From assembly GCA_020852965.1 (NCBI GenBank), contig JADYZV010000094.1:1-64000 (forward strand): 64,000 bases of DNA, in the 5' to 3' direction. A model generated the notes under the pieces. The model saw only the letters and a program-made list of their open reading frames with translations, was not told the DNA's origin and made no database searches. This DNA is from Pirellulaceae bacterium. GTDB lineage: Bacteria; Planctomycetota; Planctomycetia; Pirellulales; Pirellulaceae. Positions 45,773-56,035 of the stretch are shown in pieces. Positions within the stretch are counted from its first letter, which is position 1. Each line of letters starts with the position of its first letter. The translations under genes and the position numbers were made by a program.

Positions 45773-45807
45773 ATGTGGCCCGGCGCTCTGCCGTCGGCAT
45801 TTCATCC
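45773..45807. repeat. family B palindrome, half copy
   Basis: AATGTGGCCCGGCGCTCTGC then CGTCGGCATTTC, matching one unit of the triple array at 58704-58810. It lies about 40 bases after the redoxin stop. Confidence 0.75.
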
Positions 45808-45904
45808 CCAAACAATACGTTTACTCTCGGCCTCATGGCAGTTTCCAAGTATGAGCCGAGGTTTTGAAGGGTAGCGCAGGACGACTTATCACAAGTAGTT
45901 TGCA

Positions 45905-46594
45905 ATGGGAATGGATAGTGTCTACATCGTGATGGATGTCGAAGACCACTTCGGCATCCACATCCGCGACGAAGAAGGCCAATCCGTCCGCTCGGTTGGT
46001 GATCTCGTTGCGATCATTCAAAATCATATCCGTATCGCTCAGGCAGAACCCTGCCTTTCGCTACGAGCTTTCTTTCAACTTCGAGTTTCTGTTCGCGAAG
46101 CAGCCCACAACGACAGTCTTCGCATCCGCCCTCGCGATCGAGTTTCGCATGTCCTGAATGTGAAAGAGCGTCGAGCGCTGTGGGCCGCACTACCCGCACT
46201 GCTTGGCTCCTTTCCTAATGGTTTACGCCTGTCGGGCGCCTCGCGATTGCTTGCCTATCTTGCTTTTTTTATTTCCGCCTACTTCATTGTGAAAAATCTG
46301 CTGGTGCTGGGGGTCGAGTTTTTTCCGTTGGCTATGTTTGTGCTGTCGCTGCCAATACTGCTGCTTATCGCAGTCGCGTCACGGTTTAGGACTTCACCTC
46401 CCGCCGGTTGGGCCACGTTCGGTGAGCTCACACAACATATCGTCGCGTCAATCGCTGCGACCAAGTTGTTGGACTTGAAATCTGAAGCGGAAATTCTCGC
46501 GGAGCTCAGGCCGATAATCGCCGAGGCACTTGGAATTGCCCCGCAGACGATTGAGCTTCAATCACGATTCGTTGAGGATCTTGGGATGAGCTAG
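45905..46594 (+). CDS. membrane protein flanked by two incomplete acyl-carrier domains
   Basis: 229 residues. It opens directly with MGMDSVYIVMDVEDHFGIHI, the phosphopantetheine Ser motif (DSV, Ser5) and helices II-III of an acyl carrier protein, but helix I is missing. Two membrane helices follow (about 118-136 and 142-158). The end, ILAELRPIIAEALGIAPQTI then FVEDLGMS, is helix I and the loop of an acyl carrier domain cut exactly before the Ser. Just after the stop another frame continues LVAMTA, consistent with a frameshift deletion in a DSLELVAM-like motif. So either a decayed gene with two carrier domains or, less likely, a permuted carrier. No family name for the whole. Confidence 0.6.
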   Translation: MGMDSVYIVMDVEDHFGIHIRDEEGQSVRSVGDLVAIIQNHIRIAQAEPCLSLRAFFQLRVSVREAAHNDSLRIRPRDRVSHVLNVKERRALWAALPALLGSFPNGLRLSGASRLLAYLAFFISAYFIVKNLLVLGVEFFPLAMFVLSLPILLLIAVASRFRTSPPAGWATFGELTQHIVASIAATKLLDLKSEAEILAELRPIIAEALGIAPQTIELQSRFVEDLGMS

Positions 46595-46614
46595 TTGCGA
46601 TGACGGCAAACATG

Positions 46615-46690
46615 TCATTCTGCCGACCATTATTTACCCTGCTACTCTGCATTGAGGCGAGTTGGAGAGTAGACAGCGTAACGATCGGGA
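46615..46690. repeat. family E element, second copy
   Basis: CATTCTGCCGACCATTATTT, CTACTCTGCATTGAGGCGAG, TTGGAGAGTAGACAGCG and ACGATCGG follow in the same order as at 26944-27012. It starts 21 bases after the stop of the acyl-carrier-like gene; the rest of the gap (to 46960) shows no gene. Confidence 0.65.
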
Positions 46691-46960
46691 GTTTGCCTCG
46701 CAGTCTAGCTTAAAAGCTGATTTACCGGCGAGTCAAGCTCGCGGGTGCCACTGCCACCAACTGGGCCGGGCAGACGCATCGTATCTCTTGTTCGATTAGG
46801 TAGAATAATATAAGGGAATGGCCGTCACCGAGGTCGTTTTGGAATAGAATCGCAGGATAGAGGTTCGAATGCGCGTGGTCCGGTACAAGCGAAATCCTAC
46901 CCTGACTCAGCCATGCAGATAAGTTAGTTTTCCGCTGATAATGGGAGATCGATCGATCCT

Positions 46961-49900
46961 ATGTATATCCGTCTGATCGCAATAGGGTGCCTGATTTCGA
47001 TACCGGCTTTTGCAGACGAGCCGATAAGCTTCAACGAACACATTCGGCCCATTCTTTCAGATAATTGCTTCGCTTGTCATGGTCAGGATGCCGAACACCG
47101 CGAAGCGGATCTTCGCCTCGACACCGCCGCAGGCGCGGAGCAGGTACTCTCTCCGGGCGACTGGGAGAACTCGGAACTATGGCATAGGATCTCCACGGAG
47201 GATACCAGCGAACAGATGCCGCCTGTCGATTCGCTCAAGACGCCGCTGTCAAAAGAACAACTCGATTTGGTACGGCGCTGGATAGAGCAAGGCGCAATTT
47301 ACGAAGATCATTGGGCCTTCGCGCCGGTGACGCACCCGCCATTGCCGCAGACCGATTGCGGCATGGTAGGCCATCCAGTGGATCGCTTTATTCAGGCGAA
47401 GTTGGCGGAGCACGATCTAAGCCTCTCGCCACAGGCCGCACCCGAGACGCTGCTCCGGCGTGTTACGCTCGACCTGACTGGGCTGCCACCCACGCCTGAG
47501 GAAGTCGATCGATTCGTCGCGGATACGGCACCCGATGCATACGAGCGCTTGGTCGATCGCCTGCTCGCCTCGCCGCAATACGGCGAACATTTTGCTCGGT
47601 ACTGGCTCGACGCGGTTCGCTATGCCGATACGCACGGACGTCACTTTGACAATGTTCGCTCCATCTGGCCCTATCGCGATTGGGTTGTACAAGCTTTCAA
47701 TCGCAATCTCGCATTTGATCAGTTCACGATCGAACAGCTCGCCGGCGACTTGTTACCCAACCCGCGTATCGATCAACTGGTGGCGTCGGGTTACAACCGA
47801 AATCTGCAGACGACTTCTGAGGCGGGATCGATCGAGGCTGAAGAAGAGATGCGCACCACGGCCGATCGCGTCGATACGACGGCCGCCGTATGGATGGGCC
47901 TCACCACGAATTGTGCCTCCTGCCACGATCACAAGTTTGATCCACTGACGCAAAAAGAAGTCTATTCCCTGGGGGCCATTTTCAAAGGGCTGGACGTCCG
48001 ACCGTGGGACGGCAATGTGCGATTTGCAGGACCGGTGGCGGTCGTCGCAGACACCCCTTCCAAGCAAAATCGCATCGATGAAATCACGTCGGATGTCGAG
48101 TCGCTCGAAGCAGCCGTCACGAGGCGCGCCGACGCGTTGATCGCTGGCGGGTTCGACCTGCTAGAGCTCACCGAGACGGCAATTACCTACGAGGTGATAT
48201 GGGCCGAGGATGCGGATCTACCCACGCCCAAGAATGTCATCGGCCCGCCATTGTCGGGCCAATGGTTGGCAGGGGAAGACATACCGTTGGTAGGCGGTCA
48301 ACGCGCGTTGCAGTTGGAAGGGAGAGTGGAACGGCCGATCGCGTTCACGGCGGGTGACGTAGTACTCACCGTCGGTGACAATGTTCGAGCGTTTGTCAGC
48401 GTCCACTTAGATCCAGTCCATCCGCCACGTGCGATCAGCTTGGAGTTCATCAGCCAAGAAAAGACGTTCCGAAAAGTTTGGGGCGACGCGGCGGCTTTTA
48501 CAGCGGAGTCTCCCCAGGATGTGATCGACGCTGGGCCGCTACCATCCGTCGGCGAATATGCAGTGTTGGAGCTGACGGCTGCGGAAGCTGGCCTCGAGCA
48601 AGGCAAGGATTATACAGGCTTGCGGTTGGCTCAGAGTGGCGGCCAAGCCTGGTGGGATCACGTGGGGGCCGAGTATACCAGCCCCAGCGCGAAAGCCGAT
48701 CCACTGCTCTCCAAGAGCGCTTGGGTCAACTCCGTATCTTCCCGAGCTCACGAATATCCGCCAACTATCTCCCTTCGCCATGACATTAGCTACCTCGTCG
48801 GAGTCTCCAGCGTTCAACAGACCGACGAGGAAAAATTGCAACTTGCCAATTGGTATCGCGACTACATCTACGCTCCATTGCGCGGGGCGCTTGAGCCGGA
48901 GGTCCATGCTGCTCGCCGGCTGCTCGCCGAGCAGATCCACTATGAATCGAACCTTCCCGTGACTCTAGTTTCGAGCGAACGAGACGAGCCACTGCCTGCT
49001 TACGTTATGCTCCGCGGTCAGTACGACCATCCTGGCGAGCGAGTACAGGCGGCGACGCCCGCGTTCCTTCCTCCGATCGACCCCGAGGGAGAACGGCTCA
49101 ATCGACTCGATTTTGCGCGCTGGCTGGTTAGCTCGCAGCACCCCTTGACCTCCCGTGTCACGGTCAATCGATTTTGGCAACAGCTATTCGGTGCGGGACT
49201 TGTCCGCACTCCAGGCGATTTCGGCGTTCAAGGTGAGCCCCCAACCCATCCACAGTTGCTCGATTGGCTTGCGAGCGAATTCAGGCTCTCCGGTTGGGAC
49301 GTAAAAAAATTGGTACGCCTGCTGGTGACCTCGCGCGCCTACCGACAGGACTCTCGTGTAACGCCCGAATTGCTGGAGGCCGATCCATCCAACCGCCTGC
49401 TGGCACGTAGTTCCAGACTGAGGCTCGATGCCGAAGTATTGCGTGATCAAGCGCTCGCACTGAGTGGGCTTCTATGTCAGCATGTGGGTGGCCCACCCGT
49501 AAACCCCTACCAGCCTATCAATATCTGGGAGCCGGTAGCCTTTGGAGGGAGCAACACGAAGGTCTATGTGCAGGACCACGACAGCGCACTCTATCGCCGT
49601 AGTCTTTATAGCTTTTGGAAACGTACCGCTCCCCCACCCTCGATGACGATCTTTGACGCCCCATCGCGCGAGATGTTCTGCGTTGGTCGCAATCGCTCCG
49701 ACACTCCCCTGCAGGCGCTCGCACTGCAAAACGATGTCCAACACGTTGAAGCGGCTCGCGCATTTGCCGAGCGATTGATCCAACATTCGGACTGCGAAGA
49801 TGAAAAACTGTATTACGCGTTTCGATCCGCGACCGCGCGCAATCCGACGCCAGAGGAACACGACTTGCTCGCGGCGACATTGGCGAATCATCGGAAACAC

Positions 49901-50047
49901 TTTGAGGCGGACCTGGTAGCGGCACGCCAAGTCATCAGCCACGGGAAGTCGAAACCTTCCATCGATCCTCCGCTGGCGGAATTCGCCGCCTGGACAATGA
50001 TAGCCCAATTGCTGCTCAACTTAGACGAGACACTGAATCGCAATTGA
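46961..50047 (+). CDS. planctomycete cytochrome with DUF1549 and DUF1553 domains
   Basis: 1028 residues. Signal peptide 1-18. An N-terminal PSCyt1-type c-heme domain has CFACH (Cys36, Cys39, His40) in the opening INFNEHIRPILSDN-like block. DUF1549 spans about 140-345, with RVTLDLTGLPPTPEEVDRFV and a second CxxCH, NCASCHDHKFDP, near residue 325. A carbohydrate-binding-like middle (about 400-640) precedes DUF1553 at about 690-1000 (LDFARWLVSSQHPLTSRVTV, NRFWQQLFGAGLVRTPGDFG). Exported; thought to move electrons or act on surface polymers in concert with the DUF1501 protein encoded 56 bases downstream. This gene pair is a hallmark of planctomycetes. Confidence 0.95.
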   Translation: MYIRLIAIGCLISIPAFADEPISFNEHIRPILSDNCFACHGQDAEHREADLRLDTAAGAEQVLSPGDWENSELWHRISTEDTSEQMPPVDSLKTPLSKEQLDLVRRWIEQGAIYEDHWAFAPVTHPPLPQTDCGMVGHPVDRFIQAKLAEHDLSLSPQAAPETLLRRVTLDLTGLPPTPEEVDRFVADTAPDAYERLVDRLLASPQYGEHFARYWLDAVRYADTHGRHFDNVRSIWPYRDWVVQAFNRNLAFDQFTIEQLAGDLLPNPRIDQLVASGYNRNLQTTSEAGSIEAEEEMRTTADRVDTTAAVWMGLTTNCASCHDHKFDPLTQKEVYSLGAIFKGLDVRPWDGNVRFAGPVAVVADTPSKQNRIDEITSDVESLEAAVTRRADALIAGGFDLLELTETAITYEVIWAEDADLPTPKNVIGPPLSGQWLAGEDIPLVGGQRALQLEGRVERPIAFTAGDVVLTVGDNVRAFVSVHLDPVHPPRAISLEFISQEKTFRKVWGDAAAFTAESPQDVIDAGPLPSVGEYAVLELTAAEAGLEQGKDYTGLRLAQSGGQAWWDHVGAEYTSPSAKADPLLSKSAWVNSVSSRAHEYPPTISLRHDISYLVGVSSVQQTDEEKLQLANWYRDYIYAPLRGALEPEVHAARRLLAEQIHYESNLPVTLVSSERDEPLPAYVMLRGQYDHPGERVQAATPAFLPPIDPEGERLNRLDFARWLVSSQHPLTSRVTVNRFWQQLFGAGLVRTPGDFGVQGEPPTHPQLLDWLASEFRLSGWDVKKLVRLLVTSRAYRQDSRVTPELLEADPSNRLLARSSRLRLDAEVLRDQALALSGLLCQHVGGPPVNPYQPINIWEPVAFGGSNTKVYVQDHDSALYRRSLYSFWKRTAPPPSMTIFDAPSREMFCVGRNRSDTPLQALALQNDVQHVEAARAFAERLIQHSDCEDEKLYYAFRSATARNPTPEEHDLLAATLANHRKHFEADLVAARQVISHGKSKPSIDPPLAEFAAWTMIAQLLLNLDETLNRN

Positions 50048-50103
50048 TGCCGTTGGTTTGCTAGTTCGGCGGCCCGACTTCGCAAGTAATAGAGGATAGC
50101 GCG

Positions 50104-51567
50104 ATGAATCCATGCCACGACTATATGAATCAATTGACTCGGCGACAATTTTTTTCGGGTGCAGGACTGGCGATGGGGAGCGTCGCGATGGCGGGACTTT
50201 CGCCCCGAGTCTTTGCGGCGACCAGCGCAGACTCCGTGGCGGGGCACGCGTCACTTCCAGGTCTGCCACATTTTTCGCCGACGGCCAAGCGAATTATTTA
50301 CTTACACATGAATGGTGGGCCTTCACAAATCGATACGTTCGATTACAAGCCGGGTTTGCACGACTACTTCGATGTAGACCTCCCCGAGTCGGTGCGGCAG
50401 GGCCAACGCATTACGACGATGACCAGCGGACAGAATCGCTTCCCGATCGCCCCCTCGGTGTTTAAGTTCGCGCGCCATGGACAGAGCGGCGCGTGGGTCA
50501 GCGATTTGCTTCCACATACGGCGAAGTTGGTGGATGACCTGGCGATTGTACGCAGCGTCCATACCAATGCGATCAACCACGACCCAGCCTGTACTTTCCT
50601 GATGACCGGCAGCGAGATCCCCGGTAAGGCGAGCATCGGATCGTGGATCTCTTATGGTTTGGGAAGCATGAACCAGGACTTGCCCGAGTTCGTGGTGTTG
50701 ACGCCCAAGTTCTCCGCGCAAGCCGCGCAAGCGCTCTTTACTCGCATGTGGAGCTCGGGCTATCTACCCACAGCTCACAATGGTGTCGTACTCCGCAATC
50801 AGGGCGATCCGGTGCTGTTCTTGGAAAACCCTCAGGGGGTCGATCGCGCTACTCGTAGTACCATGCTAGATTCGTTGACACGCTTCAATCAAATGGCGTA
50901 CGCAGAGCATGGTGATCCTGAGACGCTCACTCGGATCAAGCAATACGAGATGGCGTTTCGCATGCAGGCTAGCGTTCCGGAGCTAGCCGATTTCAGCCGT
51001 GAAACGCAGTCCACACTTGAGCTCTACGGCCCCAGCGTGCATGAATCGGGATCTTTTGCCGCAAGCTGCCTGCTCGCACGCCGACTCGCCGAACGTGATG
51101 TGCGCGTCGTCCAGGTGCTTCATCGTGGCTGGGACCAACATGCCGATCTCCCCAACGAGCACGGACTGCAGTGCCGAGACACCGATCGCGCATGCTATGG
51201 TCTGATTACCGACCTCAAACAACGCGGTCTACTCGATGACACGCTGGTGGTTTGGGCGGGCGAGTTTGGCCGAACCGTCTACAGCCAAGGTGAGCTAACC
51301 AAAACAAAATACGGGCGCGATCACCATCCAAGGTGTTTCAGCGTGTGGCTGGCCGGAGGAGGCGTACAGGGGGGCGTGGTCTACGGTGAGACCGACGACT
51401 TCTCATACAATATCGTAAAGGATCCGGTCAGCCTGTACGATCTGAACGCCACTCTTCTCCATTGCTTAGGAATCGATCATGCGAGATTCACCTTCAAATC
51501 CCAGGGTCTCGATCAACGACTGACTGGTGTGGAGCCGGCGCGGGTCGTCAAGGAGATCTTGGCATAG
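50104..51567 (+). CDS. DUF1501 protein with twin-arginine signal
   Basis: 487 residues. GAGGA lies 7 bases before the ATG. The N-terminus [18 protein letters not shown] carries a twin-arginine export signal, cut near VFAAT. The body shows the DUF1501 pattern (alkaline-phosphatase-like fold): [86 protein letters not shown] and [20 protein letters not shown]. Export after folding suggests a cofactor or metal. It is the constant partner of DUF1549/1553 proteins and is read with the one upstream. Confidence 0.95.
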   Translation: MNPCHDYMNQLTRRQFFSGAGLAMGSVAMAGLSPRVFAATSADSVAGHASLPGLPHFSPTAKRIIYLHMNGGPSQIDTFDYKPGLHDYFDVDLPESVRQGQRITTMTSGQNRFPIAPSVFKFARHGQSGAWVSDLLPHTAKLVDDLAIVRSVHTNAINHDPACTFLMTGSEIPGKASIGSWISYGLGSMNQDLPEFVVLTPKFSAQAAQALFTRMWSSGYLPTAHNGVVLRNQGDPVLFLENPQGVDRATRSTMLDSLTRFNQMAYAEHGDPETLTRIKQYEMAFRMQASVPELADFSRETQSTLELYGPSVHESGSFAASCLLARRLAERDVRVVQVLHRGWDQHADLPNEHGLQCRDTDRACYGLITDLKQRGLLDDTLVVWAGEFGRTVYSQGELTKTKYGRDHHPRCFSVWLAGGGVQGGVVYGETDDFSYNIVKDPVSLYDLNATLLHCLGIDHARFTFKSQGLDQRLTGVEPARVVKEILA

Positions 51568-51892
51568 GATCGATGTAACCGTTCACGTTAGACGTTGGAT
51601 TTAGACGATATAGAACCAGTGTCTGAAGTGTGGTTGGCAGCCGCAGGTGAGCTTATCAGTTGGCTGCCGCAGGTGCCGTCGCCTGCGCAGGCCGCGAAAG
51701 TCGGTTAGCATGTGTTATGGTGCCTCTGAGACTCACCTGTTGATCAACTCGCCTGGCGCACCTGCGGCCTGCTGCGGCTCGGCGTTAAACGATTGCATCC
51801 AGCGACGCACATTGTTTGGCTCAATCGGGACGTAACAATGTTCACCGGCCAATAGTCCGCAGGGTCGTGGGTCGGTATCCCAACGGTCAAAG
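51568..51892. repeat. gap with an inverted repeat between convergent genes
   Basis: GCCGCAGGTG occurs at 51640-51649 and 51666-51675, and its complement CACCTGCGGC at 51759-51768; GTTGATCAAC lies between. The 130-base unit could fold into a long hairpin and sits between DUF1501 (plus) and gyrA (minus). Outside it nothing is seen. Possibly a miniature element or terminator. Confidence 0.5.
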
Positions 51893-54739
51893 CTACTCGT
51901 CGGACGGGTCAGTTTCTTTGGCGGGCTCAGGGGGTGTAGATGCAGGCTGGGCGGGAGGTGTGCTCGGCATCACAGCTTCTTCATCAATGATATCCTCCTT
52001 AGGGACTTTGACGATGGCTGTAAGAGTATCCCCCTCGTCGACGTTCATAATGCGTACCCCCTGGGTATTGCGGCCGATGATGTTGATCTCTTTGGCAGCG
52101 ACTCTTTGAATCTTGCCGCGCGAGGTCATCATCAATAGCTCATCGTCGTCGGTAACGGGTACGATGCCGATCACAGGCCCATTGCGTTTGGTCGTTTTAA
52201 TATCCATCAAACCGCCGCCACCACGTCGCTGAGTACGGTAGGAATGGGACGAAGCAACTTCGTCACCACCATCGCCGTTTTCTGTATCGACATTTTCGGC
52301 GCTAACATCTGCCGGCGTCGAATCGGCCGCGTCTGGCGCATCGCCATTTTCGTTTGCGCCATTCTCATCATCTTCAACGGAGGTAAGTTTCTCTCCAGCA
52401 CCGAACCAAGTTCGTTTGCCGTAGCCCTGTTCGCAGACCGTCAGCAGCGTTGCCTCGGGATCGGCCACGACCATGCCGATCACCGAATCTCCCTTCTTCA
52501 GCCGAATGCCCTTCACTCCCGACGTATTGCGCCCCATCGAGCGTGCATCGGTTTCGGCAAAGCGAATGGCCTTACCGCCGGAGGTCGACATCAACATTTG
52601 CGCGTCGGGACCGGCCACGACCACATCGACGAGCTCGTCGTCGTCTTTGAGTTTGATGGCGATGATGCCACCTTTCTTGGGACGGCTGTAAGCGTCGAGG
52701 GCGGTTTTCTTTACCAGACCTCGCTTGGTGGCCATCATCAGAAAGTGACCGGGCATGTCAAAATCTCGTACGGCTACGCATTCGGCGATCTTCTCACCTT
52801 CGGCCAAGTTCAATAGATTGACCACAGCGCGGCCACGGCTCTCGCGACTCAGTTGTGGTATCTCGTAGACCTTCTGCCAGTAGACCTTCCCCTGCGTGGT
52901 GAAAAACAGCAGATAGGCGTGCGTGCTGGCTACAAACAGGTGCTCAACTGGATCTTCATCTTCAGTCTTGGCTCCCGTGATACCCTTACCTCCACGGCGT
53001 TGTGCGCGGTAGGTGATCGATGGAATGCGTTTGATATAGCCGCGATGGCTGATCGTGACCACCATGGTTTCCTCGGTGATGAGGTCTTCCATGTTGTAGT
53101 TGCCCAGCTCTTCGTGGCTGATTTCCGTTCGTCGATTATCGCCAAAACGCCGCGCGATCTCTTCAGTCTCTTCGCGAATGATGGCGTAGATATTCTTGGT
53201 ATCGGATAGTATCTCCAGATAGCCATCGATCTCGACCAACAGTGCGGCGTGCTCGTCGGAGAGTTTGTCTTGTTCGAGGTTGACCAACTGCCCGAGCCGC
53301 ATGGCCAGGATGGCATCGGTCTGTACGCTCGAAAGCGAATAGGTATCCGATTCGCCTCGGTCTCGCTGGAATTCAATGAAACCACGTTCGCCCAGGGCGC
53401 GCTGCATCATCGAGCCGGGAACCTGCACTCCCATCAAACGTTCTTTGGCTTCGACCTGGGTGCGGCTGGAGCGGATAATTTGAATGATTTGATCGATGTC
53501 GGCCAATGCGAGCAGCAGCCCTTCGACCGTGTGCTTGCGCTTGCGAGCTCGGGCAAGCAAGAACTGCGTCCGGCGACGGATGACCGTCACGCGGTGGCGA
53601 ATGAACTCCTGCAGCATCTCCTTCAAATTCAACTCGCGCGGCTTGCCGTCGACCAGCGCCAGAAAAATAATCGAGAAGGAATCTTGCAACGGCGAAAACT
53701 GGTAGAGCTGATTGAGGACGATGTCGGCGTCGTGCCCCTGCTTGATTTCAATGACCAGACGCACCGGCTCTTTGAGATCGCTTTCGTCGCGAATACCCGA
53801 AATCCCCTTGATCCTGCCGGTACTGACCAGGGCTGCGATGCGCTCGATGACTCGGTCGCGAAACTGTTGAAACGGAATCTCACTGACGACGATGCGCGAA
53901 CGATTCTTGATCGTCTCGATCTTGGTACGCGCTCGGACCACAATCACGCTACGACCAGTGCGGTAGCCCTGGCGAATCCCATAACGTCCGCAGATGATGC
54001 CACCGGTAGGAAAGTCCGGGCCAGGCACGAGTTCCATCAGCTCGTCGATCGAAGTTTCCGGATCGTCCACCAATGCTAGGATTGCAGAACAGACCTCGCG
54101 CAAGTTATGCGGAGGAATGCTGGTTGCCATACCTACGGCGATGCCCGTCGCACCATTGACCAACAGGTTGGGGAAACGCGCGGGTAGCACGACGGGTTCG
54201 GTGCGGACCTCGTCGTAGGTCGGGACGTAATCGACCGTATCGAGCTTGAGGTCATCGAGCATATTCGCAGCGGCCGCGCTGAGGCGAGCTTCGGTGTATC
54301 GCATGGCCGCTGGCGGGAGCCCGGCAATCGAGCCGAAGTTACCCTGTTTGTCGATCATCGTTTGACGCATGTTCCAGTCTTGGGCCATGCGCACCAAGGT
54401 CGGATAGATGACCGCTTCGCCGTGCGGGTGGTAATTACCGCTGGTATCCCCCGAGATCTTGGCGCATTTAACTCGCTTAGCCCCTGGCCCGAGCCCCAAG
54501 TCGTTCATCGCGACTAGAATGCGCCGCTGCGATGGCTTGAGCCCGTCGCGCACGTCCGGTAGCGCTCGGCTGACAATCACGCTCATGGCGTAGGTCAAAT
54601 AGCTTTCACGCAGTTCATTTTCGATGGGCTGATCGATAATGGTCGTGCCAGGATGGCTGCCATCGTCACCGCCGGCAGCATTGGTTGCGGGATTGTCCAC
54701 GTCATTCGGGGGTTCGTCGGCCAAGCCAAAATCCTTCAC
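51893..54739 (-). CDS. gyrA: DNA gyrase subunit A
   Basis: 948 residues, GTG start. Cleaves and rejoins DNA through Tyr148 ([11 protein letters not shown]). The quinolone region reads [17 protein letters not shown], so the positions equal to E. coli Ser83 and Asp87 are Ala109 and Pro113. A GyrA-box (QRRGGKG) in the C-terminal wheel supports gyrase rather than topoisomerase IV. An acidic insert of about 50 residues ([20 protein letters not shown] and onwards) breaks the wheel late, followed by a second box-like QRRGGGG at 837-843. The protein ends in a Pro/Glu-rich tail. gyrB is not in the window. Confidence 0.96.
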   Translation of the reverse strand: MKDFGLADEPPNDVDNPATNAAGGDDGSHPGTTIIDQPIENELRESYLTYAMSVIVSRALPDVRDGLKPSQRRILVAMNDLGLGPGAKRVKCAKISGDTSGNYHPHGEAVIYPTLVRMAQDWNMRQTMIDKQGNFGSIAGLPPAAMRYTEARLSAAAANMLDDLKLDTVDYVPTYDEVRTEPVVLPARFPNLLVNGATGIAVGMATSIPPHNLREVCSAILALVDDPETSIDELMELVPGPDFPTGGIICGRYGIRQGYRTGRSVIVVRARTKIETIKNRSRIVVSEIPFQQFRDRVIERIAALVSTGRIKGISGIRDESDLKEPVRLVIEIKQGHDADIVLNQLYQFSPLQDSFSIIFLALVDGKPRELNLKEMLQEFIRHRVTVIRRRTQFLLARARKRKHTVEGLLLALADIDQIIQIIRSSRTQVEAKERLMGVQVPGSMMQRALGERGFIEFQRDRGESDTYSLSSVQTDAILAMRLGQLVNLEQDKLSDEHAALLVEIDGYLEILSDTKNIYAIIREETEEIARRFGDNRRTEISHEELGNYNMEDLITEETMVVTISHRGYIKRIPSITYRAQRRGGKGITGAKTEDEDPVEHLFVASTHAYLLFFTTQGKVYWQKVYEIPQLSRESRGRAVVNLLNLAEGEKIAECVAVRDFDMPGHFLMMATKRGLVKKTALDAYSRPKKGGIIAIKLKDDDELVDVVVAGPDAQMLMSTSGGKAIRFAETDARSMGRNTSGVKGIRLKKGDSVIGMVVADPEATLLTVCEQGYGKRTWFGAGEKLTSVEDDENGANENGDAPDAADSTPADVSAENVDTENGDGGDEVASSHSYRTQRRGGGGLMDIKTTKRNGPVIGIVPVTDDDELLMMTSRGKIQRVAAKEINIIGRNTQGVRIMNVDEGDTLTAIVKVPKEDIIDEEAVMPSTPPAQPASTPPEPAKETDPSDE

Positions 54740-54893
54740 TCGGAGAGCACATCAATCGTCGACAATTCACCTGATTAGGCAAGCGGAAAGTGTAGCAGAA
54801 TAGCCTTCGATCGACAACCACTCGCGAGCCCCGGACAGGGATGCTAAGTTGTTGTTTTCTAAGAGTTTGCGGCTTGCGGAAAACGGGCTAGTT

Positions 54894-55994
54894 CTAACGC
54901 CATACGGCATCGATTGCAGCCACGATCGACAGGCAAAAGCTGAGCAGTGCATTGATCTGAAAGAACGCTTCATTGATACGCCCCAAGTCGAGCTCCCCGG
55001 GCTTCAATGTGGCCCGACGCAATGTGGCCCGACGCTCCGCGTCGGATAGCCCCACATCTCCCTCTCCCTCTCCCTCTGCTCCCCTCGGTCGAATCATTGC
55101 ATGTTGCCGAACAACCAGCGCAGCCACGATGGCCAGTCCCATCCAATAGATAATTCCCAACGAAAGTTGCGGAAACAGACTCGGCAGCGCGGCCAGTACA
55201 ACCAGCATCAATGCGTGCAAGCCCGCAGCGACGCGAAGCGCACCCAACACTCCCAATCGCGCCGGCAGACTGTGCAATCCCGCTTGCCGATCGAATGCAG
55301 CGTCCTGACATGCATAAATAATGTCAAAGCCCGCTACCCAGCAGGCGATCGCCATCGCCAATCCCACAGCGGGCCACACATCGCCGGGGACGATCAGCAG
55401 TACTTCGCCCCGCATGGCTATCCAAGCGCATATCGGGGAGAGTGCCAGTGCCACCCCCAACCAAAGGTGGACGGCAGAGGTAAATCGCTTGGCCAAACTG
55501 TAACCACAAATCCACAGTAGCACTGGCAGTGCACCGGCCAAAGGTAACCAGTTCGGTAGAAACAGCGTGCAGGCTAGGAAGAACATCAACACCATGGCAG
55601 CAAAGAAACCCCAGGCTTGGCCACGAGTCAATTCACCTGAGACCAAGTGCCGTGCGGCGGTGCGCGGATTGCCAGCGTCGAAGCGCGCGTCGACCAATCG
55701 ATTAAAAGCCATCGCCGCCGACCGCGCACTTACCATGCACAGCAGCACTCCCAGCGCGCGCAAGCCAATTTGTCCGCTCGAGAGTTGTCCGCCAAAAGAA
55801 CCAGTTTGCTCAACAGCCGCGAGCGACACTTGCGCTTGAGCCACGTCGTGCTCTAGTGTCTCGCTAGCGGGCAAGGGGACCACACTGGCCCACACGCAGG
55901 CTAGCAGCGCAAATGGCAACGCAAACACCGTATGGCTAAAGCGGATCAATTCGAGCAAGCGCCGCGCGACCGATTTTGGAGATGGTTGATTCAA
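54894..55994 (-). CDS. UbiA-type prenyltransferase with in-frame repeat insertion
   Basis: 366 residues, TTG start, about 70 longer than the family norm. Multi-pass membrane enzyme that attaches a polyprenyl chain to an aromatic acid. Both Asp motifs are present: NRLVDARFD (98-106) and YACQDAAFD (227-235). Extra length comes from a soluble loop at about 40-75 and from about 303-331 (GEGEGDVGLSDAERRATLRR then ATLK), which is translated from two family B copies plus a CCCTCT hexamer run. The normal last helix (LDLGRINEAFFQINALLSFC) follows intact, so the insertion is tolerated in a loop. Given that planctomycetes use the futalosine route, it may be the menaquinone enzyme MqnP; this is inference. 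Confidence 0.9.
   Translation of the reverse strand: MNQPSPKSVARRLLELIRFSHTVFALPFALLACVWASVVPLPASETLEHDVAQAQVSLAAVEQTGSFGGQLSSGQIGLRALGVLLCMVSARSAAMAFNRLVDARFDAGNPRTAARHLVSGELTRGQAWGFFAAMVLMFFLACTLFLPNWLPLAGALPVLLWICGYSLAKRFTSAVHLWLGVALALSPICAWIAMRGEVLLIVPGDVWPAVGLAMAIACWVAGFDIIYACQDAAFDRQAGLHSLPARLGVLGALRVAAGLHALMLVVLAALPSLFPQLSLGIIYWMGLAIVAALVVRQHAMIRPRGAEGEGEGDVGLSDAERRATLRRATLKPGELDLGRINEAFFQINALLSFCLSIVAAIDAVWR
55006..55049. repeat. family B copies inside a coding sequence
   Basis: A short unit AATGTGGCCCGACGC (55006-55020) and a longer one AATGTGGCCCGACGCTCCGC, then GTCGGATAG (55021-55049), lie in frame in the UbiA-type gene. They add about 15 residues (GLSDAERRATLRRATLK) to a loop before the last membrane helix. 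Confidence 0.93.
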
Positions 55995-56035
55995 GATTGA
56001 GTCGTTCCACTTAGTGCTTTGTCAGGGTTCAGCTT

